Shown here in pieces: positions 1 to 7,034 of a DNA stretch of 19,290 nt. Every line of letters begins with the position of its first letter. Position 1 is the stretch's first letter. The DNA is from an uncultured Lachnospiraceae bacterium (lineage in GTDB: Bacteria; Bacillota; Clostridia; Lachnospirales; Lachnospiraceae). Where the stretch lies: assembly GCA_910586025.1 (NCBI GenBank), contig CAJUIO010000051.1:2562-21851 (forward strand). The letters run 5' to 3'. Below the pieces are notes generated by a model, which had not been told where the DNA came from, did no database searches, and saw nothing but the letters and a program-made list of their open reading frames with translations. A program made the position numbers and the translations under genes.

Positions 1-1
1 T

Positions 2-1390
2 TTGGGCGAAAATGGAGGAAACGCATCTGCGGATGGAATCGCCCGGCAGGTGCAGGCACCGGAAAGGTATGAGGCGGAGCTGTCGGAAGAAGCTCTCACA
101 GTGCGGGTGGATGCGGAAGTAGTCCTGCCCGAGGGAGCGGGCTTTAAGCAGTATAAGGTGACGGGAAGGCCTTTTGCCCAGGAGGATCTTGATGCTGTGA
201 AGAGAGTGATTTTGAAGGATGCTCCTCTCTGGTGCAGGGACAGGGAGGCAATGGAAGGCAGCAATGGATTTACCAGTGGGGAGATCCGGGAGAGGATTGA
301 AGCGTTGAAAGAAAAGGCAGCAGAAAACCCGGGCGCTGTGGTGAATGACGGAAAGGAAGAGACCTATGAGGAGAAAATCGCAATGTGGGAAGGCCTGCTT
401 GCGGCCGCTTTGGACGAACCGGTCATTCAGGATGTTGAGGCGGTGGTTCCCTATGTGGAGAAGACATCTCAGGGGCAAGATACCTGGGAGGAAAATTTCC
501 TGGAGGGAAATGCCACTGTGGACGGGGAGAACTACTGGCTTGTGCTTAACAATAATTTTCAGTCCGACTGGCTGTGGGCCCAGATGGAAGTGCGAAGCGA
601 GGACAGGAAAGTGGGAGATGCCTGGGTGAAGATTGAGGAGGAGGCGGTGCCTGCGGGCCTTGACCGGCAGCAGATTAAGGAGAAGGCACAGGCCCTGGCG
701 CAGGAGATGGGCTTTTCGGATTTCGCACCCGCAGGAGAAGAGTTTTTCCAGGCTTTTACTGAGAGTGCGGAGGAGGAAGAGACGATTCCGGGAGCCATTG
801 GATATGGGATTCATTTTGCCAGAGTGCTGGACGGAATACCCGTGACCTATACCCATGATCCGGGACAGACTGTGGATGGGGATCTGGCGGTGTGGCCTTA
901 CGAGAGTCTGCATATGGTCTTTGACGAAAAGGGCCTTACGGACTTTGTCTGGGTAAATCCCTGTGACATCGAGAAGAAATCCGACGAAGATGTGTTCCTT
1001 ATGCCTTTTTCCGATATTCAGGATATTTTTGAGGAAATGATTTTTCAGAAGTACGGATGGCTTGCAAAAAGCGGGGATGCCTCGGCCTCCTTTGTCATTA
1101 GCGAGGTGAGACTTGGCTATATGCGGGTCCGGGATGAGACCGGCGCCGGGGAAGGGAGTATGGTGCCGGTGTGGGACTTTTTTGGCTCGCAGACGCTTAC
1201 CTATGCGGACGAGATCGAGGCGAAGATCGCTTCCGGAGAGCTGACCTATAAGGACGGAAAGATTTTTAACGCCTCCGGAGAGCCCGTGCAGACGGAGAAT
1301 TTTTCCTATGTGACTTCAGGATCCTATGAGAGCTTTCTTACCATTGACGCGACAAACGGAAGGATCATCGACAGGGGGATCGGGCGGTAG
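2..1390 (+). CDS. DUF6034-like exported protein, 5' end outside the window
   Basis: The open frame runs in from the left edge and ends at TAG 1388-1390, so only the C-terminal 460 or so residues are seen. The N-terminus, where a signal peptide or lipobox would lie, is missing. The visible part is acidic and rich in aromatic residues, has no membrane segment, and ends in a stretch (SYESFLTIDATNGRIIDRG) that resembles the C-terminus of DUF6034 family proteins of Lachnospiraceae as I remember them. Those are usually predicted lipoproteins of unknown function. The TTG at position 2 is probably an internal codon, since nothing before it can be read. The next gene starts 158 bases downstream behind its own promoter, so this gene probably ends a separate transcript. 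The family call is from memory of sequence style, with no catalytic motif to support it. Confidence 0.6.
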   Translation: MGENGGNASADGIARQVQAPERYEAELSEEALTVRVDAEVVLPEGAGFKQYKVTGRPFAQEDLDAVKRVILKDAPLWCRDREAMEGSNGFTSGEIRERIEALKEKAAENPGAVVNDGKEETYEEKIAMWEGLLAAALDEPVIQDVEAVVPYVEKTSQGQDTWEENFLEGNATVDGENYWLVLNNNFQSDWLWAQMEVRSEDRKVGDAWVKIEEEAVPAGLDRQQIKEKAQALAQEMGFSDFAPAGEEFFQAFTESAEEEETIPGAIGYGIHFARVLDGIPVTYTHDPGQTVDGDLAVWPYESLHMVFDEKGLTDFVWVNPCDIEKKSDEDVFLMPFSDIQDIFEEMIFQKYGWLAKSGDASASFVISEVRLGYMRVRDETGAGEGSMVPVWDFFGSQTLTYADEIEAKIASGELTYKDGKIFNASGEPVQTENFSYVTSGSYESFLTIDATNGRIIDRGIGR

Positions 1391-1430
1391 AATCTCAAAA
1401 ATTGCTTTCGTGAATTCCAGACAAAACCAG

Positions 1431-1459
1431 TAGACTTCCTGGCGGGGATTTGGTATAAT
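1431..1459 (+). promoter_or_regulatory. Sigma-A promoter with extended -10, for the fapA-like gene
   Basis: TAGACT (1431-1436) matches TTGACA at four of six positions. It is followed after exactly 17 bases by a perfect TATAAT (1454-1459), which is preceded by TGG, giving an extended -10 (TGnTATAAT). Transcription would start near 1466, about 80 bases before the ATG at 1549. The -10 element lies inside a perfect dyad (1453-1473). Confidence 0.7.
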
Positions 1460-1473
1460 CAAAAAGATTATAC
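1453..1473. promoter_or_regulatory. Perfect 8-bp inverted repeat overlapping the -10 element; operator or AT-rich terminator
   Basis: GTATAATC (1453-1460) and GATTATAC (1466-1473) are perfect inverted copies around an AAAAA loop, followed by TGTTTTT. As DNA this is a good operator geometry, because it covers the -10 and the predicted start site. As RNA it could act as a weak intrinsic terminator for the upstream gene. The sequence does not decide between the two. Confidence 0.5.
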
Positions 1474-1548
1474 TGTTTTTCTGACTAAAAGACGGAGCGC
1501 GCCAGCCAACAGCCGGCTCCCGCATCAGGGAAAGAATGGGAATATAAA

Positions 1549-3624
1549 ATGGGTAACCTGGATTTCGACAAGAAGAAACTGAAAAACACGCAATTTTCCA
1601 CGTTAGAGAGCGGGGAATATCTGAAGGCCCAGAGCCAGGAGATCCGGCTTGGAAAGGAAGAGGGACTGGATGTATCCGTATATTCTAATCCTGAGTTCGA
1701 CTGGCTGCAGATGGAGCAGATCCGTATGGGGCTAAAGGACAAGGTGGATGTCTCCCTGTATGCGGATCCTGCTTACAGCTATGACACCATGAAGCAGATC
1801 CGGCTCGCCCTTTATTCTGAAATTGACCTTATACCGTATCTTGACAGGGGCTTTGAGGATGATTCGCTGGAGGAAATACGTACCGCACTGCTGAACCGGC
1901 TGCCGATTGATAAATGGCTGAGGGACGAAATGGTCACGCCTCAGATTAATCAGATCCGCATAGGCCTGTGCGAGCAGCTGGATGTTTCCCGCTATGCCGA
2001 TCCCAAGTATAACTGGATGCAGATGCAGGAGATCCGTCTCGGCCTGGAAAAAAAGCTGGACATATCCGCCTACTCCAATGTCCTTTTCAGCCATCTGCAG
2101 ATGAGGGAGATCCGTCTGGGGCTTGAGAGCGGTCTGGACGTGTCCCTGTACGGCAGGCTGATTTATTCCGCCACGGACATGAAGGAAAAGCGCCTTGGCC
2201 TGATAGACCGGAAGCAGGCAAAGACGACCGCCCCGGGCGGTAAGGAATCTCTCCTCAGTATGAGGATGAAAAGTCAGTTTGACATATCTATAGAAGATAA
2301 CGGAAACAGGGCATATGCCTATATACCCAAAATTGTGGAGAATCTGATTACAAAGGAAGATATCTACGATGAATTGCAGAGAAGGAATATCGTCTTTGGC
2401 ATCAAGCAGGAGGCGATTGCCGATCTCATTGACAAGAAAAGATCCAACAAAAGGATTCTGATTGCCGAAGGCATTCCGGCACAGAAAGGGAAGGACGGCT
2501 GGTTTGAGTTTTTTGTCAGGCTTGACCTTCCCCGGATTCCGGCACCGCTTCCGGACGGCGGAGTGGATTATGTCAATATAGAAGCCTTTGAGATGGTTGA
2601 CAAGGATGAGAAGATTGCCGTCTACCATGCGGCCGGACAGGGCACGGACGGCAAAAACATTTACGGGGAAACCATACATGCCGAGAACGGGAATGATCTC
2701 AGACCCCTGCGGGGGGAAGGCTTCACCATCCTGCCGGACGGCGTGACATATGTTTCCCAGATGAACGGCAAGTTTGAATATATCAACGACCAGATCATTA
2801 TCAGCAATATGCTGGTGGTCCGGGAGGACGTGACCTCCACCACGGGCAAGCTTGAGGTGGATGGTTCCGTATATGTGATTGGAAGCGTGTATTCAGGCGG
2901 ATATATCGAGGTGACAGGAGATATTATCGTTGAACATAATGTGGAGACGGCCAGACTGATTGCCGGTGGAAATATCATGATCAAAAAGGGGAGCTGCTCC
3001 AAGCATGACTGCTTTATAGATGCGGGAGGCGAGGTTTCGGGAAGCTTCTTTGAGGCGGCGAATATCAATGCGGTGGGCAATGTCAAGGCCAACTATATTA
3101 TGAACAGCGATATCAACACTATGGGAAGAGTGATTGTCTCCGGGAGCAGGGGAGTGCTCCTTGGGGGAAGGATCTGTGCGGTGAAAGGTGTGGACACCTT
3201 TAATCTGGGCAACAAATCACATCTTATCACACTGCTGGAAATCGGCAGGAATGAGGTATATGACAGAGAGCAGGCCGTATTCGCCGAGAAGAGGGAGCTT
3301 GTAGTGGCCGAGCTGACCGCACTGGAAAACGGATGGAAGAAATTAGTCCGGATGCAGGCCGCAAGACCGGTTTCAGAGGAAGCCATGAAAAAGGTTCGAT
3401 CCAAGATCCTTGCAAAGAACCAGGAGCTGGCCGAGCTGGATGCGGAAATATCCAAGCTGGCAAACGTGACTGACCAGACTATGAAGATGCCTGTCTGTGT
3501 CAGAGGAATTGCGCATGAGGGGAGCGTTATCATTATAAACACCATGAAGTATGTGGTGCCATCGGAAGTAAGGCGGGTTATTTTTAAGCTTCGCAACAGT
3601 AAGGTAGCAATGGTAACTATATAA
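1549..3624 (+). CDS. FapA-domain (DUF342) protein with N-terminal 26-residue repeats
   Basis: This 691-residue protein has no signal peptide. Residues 31-217 carry eight copies of an [EQ]-I-R-L-G-like motif at residues 31, 57, 83, 109, 135, 161, 187 and 213, exactly 26 residues apart. The repeats usually read L-D-V-S-x-Y-x-x-P between motifs. Residues from about 240 to 550 match the FapA/DUF342 type, with a glycine- and valine-rich region (LEVDGSVYVIGSVYSGGYIEV and on) that suggests a right-handed beta-helix. Residues of about 560-640 are charged and heptad-like, probably a coiled coil. FapA proteins are known from flagellar and polar assembly in other bacteria, but no flagellar genes are seen here. 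The neighbour 24 bases downstream is a CheY-HD-GYP protein, probably co-transcribed. The ribosome site before ATG 1549 is weak (GGGAA-like). A cytoplasmic scaffold or localisation role is inference. Confidence 0.85.
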   Translation: MGNLDFDKKKLKNTQFSTLESGEYLKAQSQEIRLGKEEGLDVSVYSNPEFDWLQMEQIRMGLKDKVDVSLYADPAYSYDTMKQIRLALYSEIDLIPYLDRGFEDDSLEEIRTALLNRLPIDKWLRDEMVTPQINQIRIGLCEQLDVSRYADPKYNWMQMQEIRLGLEKKLDISAYSNVLFSHLQMREIRLGLESGLDVSLYGRLIYSATDMKEKRLGLIDRKQAKTTAPGGKESLLSMRMKSQFDISIEDNGNRAYAYIPKIVENLITKEDIYDELQRRNIVFGIKQEAIADLIDKKRSNKRILIAEGIPAQKGKDGWFEFFVRLDLPRIPAPLPDGGVDYVNIEAFEMVDKDEKIAVYHAAGQGTDGKNIYGETIHAENGNDLRPLRGEGFTILPDGVTYVSQMNGKFEYINDQIIISNMLVVREDVTSTTGKLEVDGSVYVIGSVYSGGYIEVTGDIIVEHNVETARLIAGGNIMIKKGSCSKHDCFIDAGGEVSGSFFEAANINAVGNVKANYIMNSDINTMGRVIVSGSRGVLLGGRICAVKGVDTFNLGNKSHLITLLEIGRNEVYDREQAVFAEKRELVVAELTALENGWKKLVRMQAARPVSEEAMKKVRSKILAKNQELAELDAEISKLANVTDQTMKMPVCVRGIAHEGSVIIINTMKYVVPSEVRRVIFKLRNSKVAMVTI

Positions 3625-3648
3625 AATCAAAGAAAGCTTGGGTAGATT

Positions 3649-4749
3649 ATGAAACGGGACACGATATTGATCTTTGAGGATAACTCGATTGAACGCGCAA
3701 TGCTGGTTGAAATGTTTAAGGACAATTACAGCATTCTGGAGGCGGAAAACGGTAAGGACGGAATCGAACTGCTAAACAGTCATTTTTCTTCCATCGCCAT
3801 TGTGCTGCTGGATTATCTGATGCCGGTGATGGACGGATTTCAGGTGCTGGAGCGCCTGAAAGAAAAAAAGCTTCTCTCCAAAATACCATTCATCATGATT
3901 ACGGGGGAGGATTCCTCTGATCTGGAAAAAAAGGGTTATGAATACGGCATCGTAAGCTATATCAAAAAGCCGTATCAGCCTGACGTGGTGAAGCAGGTAG
4001 TGAGCAATGCCATCGGCTGGTTTGAGTATAAGATGAAGCTGGAGATCGTGGTCAAAAGACAGAATGACAGCATTCAGAAGCAGAATGACATCTTAAAGCA
4101 AAAGACAAAGGAGCTGAATCAGTTAAACGGAATTCTGATCGACTCCTTAAGCGGCATTGTGGAGTTTAGGAATCTGGAATCCAGACAGCATATTAAGAGA
4201 ATCCGGCAGTTTTCCATATGTCTTGGCAAGAGTATCATGAAGCTCTATTCGGAGTACGAGCTTACAAGCGACAAGCTTATGCAGATCGGATGGGCCTGTG
4301 CGCTTCACGATATCGGGAAGATCACGATTCCGGATCACATTATCACGAAGCCCGGCAAGCTCACGGTGGATGAATTCGAACTGATGAAATCGCATACCAC
4401 AAAGGGGGCGGAGATTATACAGAAGTCTATCCGCCTGAACGATAAGGCGGTCTTTGATTATGCCTGTGATATAGCAAGGCATCATCATGAGAAATATGAC
4501 GGAAAGGGCTATCCCGACGGTTTGAAGGGAGAGCAGATCAGTATCGCGGCGCAGATCGTGTCGCTGGCGGATATCTATGACACGCTTACCACAGAGCGCG
4601 TTTACAAAACAGACTATGAACCGGACAAAGCGCATCAGATGATTATGAACGGGCGCTACGGAAGCTTTTCTCCCAAAATGCTGCAGGCATTTGAGGAGGT
4701 GGCATCAGAGTTTGAGGAGATACTGAAGAAGTATCCGGATGAGGATTAA
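3649..4749 (+). CDS. CheY receiver - HD-GYP phosphodiesterase (response regulator)
   Basis: This 366-residue protein has a receiver domain at about residues 5-122. It shows acidic residues E10/D11, the phosphoacceptor D55 in LLDYLMPVMDG, T85 and K107-P108. A glutamine- and lysine-rich linker helix (about 128-160) leads to an HD-GYP domain at about 165-360. That domain shows H181, H220-D221 in HDIGK, H249, a histidine run at 278-280 and DGKGYPDGL at 284-292. All signature residues appear intact, so an active cyclic di-GMP phosphodiesterase controlled by phosphorylation of D55 is likely. The closest known architecture is the RpfG type. The gene follows the FapA-like gene by 24 bases and has no obvious promoter of its own. 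No partner kinase is adjacent; the histidine kinase at 12005 has its own response regulator. Confidence 0.93.
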   Translation: MKRDTILIFEDNSIERAMLVEMFKDNYSILEAENGKDGIELLNSHFSSIAIVLLDYLMPVMDGFQVLERLKEKKLLSKIPFIMITGEDSSDLEKKGYEYGIVSYIKKPYQPDVVKQVVSNAIGWFEYKMKLEIVVKRQNDSIQKQNDILKQKTKELNQLNGILIDSLSGIVEFRNLESRQHIKRIRQFSICLGKSIMKLYSEYELTSDKLMQIGWACALHDIGKITIPDHIITKPGKLTVDEFELMKSHTTKGAEIIQKSIRLNDKAVFDYACDIARHHHEKYDGKGYPDGLKGEQISIAAQIVSLADIYDTLTTERVYKTDYEPDKAHQMIMNGRYGSFSPKMLQAFEEVASEFEEILKKYPDED

Positions 4750-4769
4750 AGAAAGAGGTGAAAGAGCGT

Positions 4770-4796
4770 ATGACCAGATATGGACTGTTTGCATAG
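4770..4796 (+). CDS. Possible eight-codon leader peptide (MTRYGLFA)
   Basis: ATG 4770 follows GAGGTG (4755-4760) at a suitable nine-base spacing. It opens a reading frame of eight codons ending at TAG 4794-4796, immediately before a large palindrome that precedes the next gene. The arrangement resembles a translated leader, but nothing in the peptide (no codon run) points to attenuation. It may be chance. Confidence 0.22.
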   Translation: MTRYGLFA

Positions 4797-4838
4797 CATA
4801 GGCTATTGCAATCAAATTTGAATTGTTATAGCCAATGC
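4796..4838. promoter_or_regulatory. 43-bp imperfect palindrome upstream of the CD3324-like gene
   Basis: Outer arms GCAT/ATGC (4796-4799, 4835-4838), middle arms GGCTAT/ATAGCC (4801-4806, 4828-4833) and inner arms CAAT/ATTG (4809-4812, 4822-4825) are symmetric about 4817, with single mismatches between them. No T run follows, so a terminator is unlikely. Its place 34 bases before the next start codon suits an operator or an RNA structure. Confidence 0.5.
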
Positions 4839-4872
4839 TTTCCTGAAAGAAATCTGAATTTAGGAGGCAGAC

Positions 4873-5142
4873 ATGGGCTATAGAAAAGCAGAAGAAATTC
4901 TGCCGGTTGAAATCATAGAGTTGATTCAGCAGTACGTGGACGGACAGAGCATTTACATTCCGAGAAAGTCAGAGAACCGTCTGGAATGGGGAGCCGGCAC
5001 GGAAATCAAACAGGAGCTGCGCTCGCGGAACCAGCAGATTTATTCCGAGTATCTTGCGGGAGCGCAGGTGCGGACGCTGGCGGAGAAGTATTATCTCTCT
5101 GTAAAGAGCATACAGCGGATTTTAAGAGAAAAGAAAAAGTAG
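4873..5142 (+). CDS. CD3324-family small HTH protein (Mor-activator-like)
   Basis: This 89-residue protein starts at ATG 4873 behind a strong AGGAGG (4862-4867). The N-terminal part carries the hallmark run of the CD3324 family: YRKAEEILP near residue 3, QQYVDGQSIYIPRK near 20-33 and WGAGT near 40. Residues of about 56-87 (YLAGAQVRTLAEKYYLSVKS, then IQRIL) form a helix-turn-helix like that of Mor-type transcription activators. The family is widespread in Clostridia. Its targets are not established to my knowledge. The palindrome just upstream is a natural candidate for self-regulation, by inference. A terminator follows two bases after the stop codon, so this gene ends the FapA/HD-GYP cluster if they share a transcript. 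The gene itself is normal in length and intact. Confidence 0.8.
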   Translation: MGYRKAEEILPVEIIELIQQYVDGQSIYIPRKSENRLEWGAGTEIKQELRSRNQQIYSEYLAGAQVRTLAEKYYLSVKSIQRILREKKK

Positions 5143-5144
5143 AG

Positions 5145-5177
5145 AAATGAGTCGGTAGAGGATATCGGCTCATTTTT
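5145..5177 (+). terminator. Intrinsic terminator after the CD3324-like gene
   Basis: AAATGAGTCG (5145-5154) pairs with CGGCTCATTT (5166-5175) over ten bases with one G-T wobble, around an 11-base loop, and runs into TTTTT at 5173-5177. It separates the signalling cluster from the dehydratase operon. Confidence 0.8.
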
Positions 5178-5198
5178 ATGCATAAGACCGTATATGTA

Positions 5199-5207
5199 TG
5201 ATAAAAT
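5199..5207 (+). promoter_or_regulatory. Possible extended -10 for the dehydratase operon
   Basis: TGATAAAAT (5199-5207) fits an extended -10 (TGn followed by TAAAAT), about 70 bases before ATG 5278 and just past the upstream terminator. No good -35 is seen at 17 bases, so this would be an extended -10-dependent or activated promoter. Confidence 0.35.
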
Positions 5208-5277
5208 AATAAGAGCGTCAGATGCGTGAAAAAATGGTTATGGCAAAGAAAAATAATATAGAAGGAGGCAGATTTTT

Positions 5278-6999
5278 ATGGAACTGAACAGTCAGAGAGT
5301 GCGGGCGCTGGCACCGGAAAACGATCCTCTGAAAATCGGAATGGGGTGGACCGTGGAGGATCTCGACAAGCCGCAGATCCTGGTGGAGAGCACCTTCGGG
5401 GACAGTCATCCCGGCAGCGCGCATTTAAACCGGTTCGTGGAGGAGGCTGTGAGAGGTGTCACCGAGGCCGGAGGAAAGGGAGCGAAATACTTTACCACGG
5501 ATATCTGTGACGGAATCGCCCAGGGGCACGACGGAATCAACTATTCCCTGGCACACAGGGACATGATCGCCAACATGATCGAGATCCACGGCAATTCCAC
5601 AGGCTTTGACGGAGGGGTGTTTATCGCAAGCTGCGACAAGTCGGTTCCCGCCTGCCTCATGGGGCTTGCAAGGCTTAATATGCCCTCCATTGTGATTACG
5701 GGAGGCGTGATGGATGCGGGACCGGACCTGCTGACCCTGGAGCAGATCGGCGCTTACTCGGCCATGTGCCAGAGAGGGGAGATCACGGAGGATAAGCTTA
5801 CTTATTATAAGCACAATGCATGCCCTTCCTGCGGAGCCTGCTCCTTTATGGGAACCGCCTCCACCATGCAGATCATGGCGGAGGCTCTTGGACTGATGCT
5901 TCCGGGATCCGCCCTCATGCCCGCAACCTGTGAGGATCTGAAGGATATGGCTTACAGGGCGGGAAAGCAGATCATGGAGCTGGTGAAAAAGGGAATCCGG
6001 GCCGGCGATATCATGACCAAAGAAGCCTTTGAAAATGCCATCATGGTTCATGCGGCGATCTCGGGCTCCACCAATTCGCTGCTTCACATTCCGGCTGCGG
6101 CCCATGAGCTGGGAATTGAGATTGACGGCGATACCTTTGACCGTATGCACCGGGGAGCTCATTATCTTCTGGATATCCGTCCGGCGGGCAGATGGCCCGC
6201 ACAGTTCTTCTATTATGCGGGAGGCGTTCCGGCTGTGATGGAGGAGATCAAATCCATGCTGCATCTGGACGTGATGACCGTGACGGGCAGGACGTTGGGA
6301 GAGAATCTGGAGGAGCTTGCGGCAAACGGCTTTTATGACAAGTGCGGGGGCTATCTCAAAAAGTGGGGAATCAAGCGGACCGACGTGATCCGCACCTTTG
6401 CAGATCCCATCGGAACGGACGGAACCGTGGGGATTTTGCGGGGGAATCTGGCTCCGGAGGGCTCCGTGGTCAAGCATTCCGCAGTGCCGGGGGAAATGTT
6501 TAAGGCAGTTCTCAGGGCAAAGCCCTTTGACTGCGAGGAGGATGCCATTGCGGCGGTTATCTCCCGAAGGATTCAGCCGGGGGATGCGGTGTTCATCCGT
6601 TATGAGGGGCCTAAGGGCTCCGGAATGCCGGAGATGTTCTACACCACGGAGGCAATCTCCTCTGATCCGGAGCTTGGAAAGTCTATTGCCCTGATCACGG
6701 ACGGAAGATTTTCCGGCGCATCCAAGGGGCCGGCAATCGGCCATGTGTCTCCTGAGGCGGCGGATGGAGGCCCTATCGCCCTTGTGGAGGAGGACGACCT
6801 GATCCGGATTGACATTCCGGAGCGTGTTCTGGAAATTGTGGGAGTGAAGGGACGGGAGCTTCCCGGGGAAGAGATTGAAAGGATCCTTGAGGAGAGGAAA
6901 AGGGCCTGGAAGCCCAGGACTCCCAAGTATACCAAAGGCGTGCTCAAAATCTATTCCGAACATGCGGTATCGCCCATGAAGGGCGGATATATGGAATAA
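5278..6999 (+). CDS. IlvD/Edd-family dehydratase (dihydroxy-acid or sugar-acid dehydratase)
   Basis: This 573-residue protein starts at ATG 5278 behind GAAGGAGG. It carries the family's iron-sulfur and magnesium-site motifs: TDICDG (C77, D78) followed by GHDG near 83-86, SCDKSVP (C119, D120, K121) and CPSCGACSFMGTASTM at 182-197 (C182, C185, C188). The C-terminal TDGRFSGASKG near 474-484 carries the serine expected to act as base. The family removes water from 2,3-dihydroxy acids or aldonic acids. No branched-chain amino-acid synthesis genes are nearby, whereas a GntP-type permease follows 35 bases downstream, so I favour a catabolic aldonate dehydratase over true IlvD. Family membership is clear; substrate is inference. 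An automated pipeline would probably label it ilvD. The gene begins a likely operon with the permease. Confidence 0.88.
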   Translation: MELNSQRVRALAPENDPLKIGMGWTVEDLDKPQILVESTFGDSHPGSAHLNRFVEEAVRGVTEAGGKGAKYFTTDICDGIAQGHDGINYSLAHRDMIANMIEIHGNSTGFDGGVFIASCDKSVPACLMGLARLNMPSIVITGGVMDAGPDLLTLEQIGAYSAMCQRGEITEDKLTYYKHNACPSCGACSFMGTASTMQIMAEALGLMLPGSALMPATCEDLKDMAYRAGKQIMELVKKGIRAGDIMTKEAFENAIMVHAAISGSTNSLLHIPAAAHELGIEIDGDTFDRMHRGAHYLLDIRPAGRWPAQFFYYAGGVPAVMEEIKSMLHLDVMTVTGRTLGENLEELAANGFYDKCGGYLKKWGIKRTDVIRTFADPIGTDGTVGILRGNLAPEGSVVKHSAVPGEMFKAVLRAKPFDCEEDAIAAVISRRIQPGDAVFIRYEGPKGSGMPEMFYTTEAISSDPELGKSIALITDGRFSGASKGPAIGHVSPEAADGGPIALVEEDDLIRIDIPERVLEIVGVKGRELPGEEIERILEERKRAWKPRTPKYTKGVLKIYSEHAVSPMKGGYME

Positions 7000-7034
7000 G
7001 AAAAAGGAAGAATTTCTGAAGGAGGGTATGTATA

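Noticed and set aside
1639..2199. Repeats considered as a recent tandem DNA duplication
   Set aside because: Units keep a 78-base period only at the protein level. The DNA copies are strongly diverged, so this is an old protein repeat.
1732..2679. Long minus-strand frame opposite the FapA repeats
   Set aside because: It is a shadow of the repeat-containing gene. It lacks a ribosome site, its composition mirrors the plus-strand codons and it has no recognisable motif.
5425..6963. 512-codon minus-strand frame opposite the dehydratase gene
   Set aside because: The plus strand has full IlvD/Edd motifs. The minus frame is rich in His/Arg/Gly, as expected from the complement of GC-rich codons, and shows no domain.
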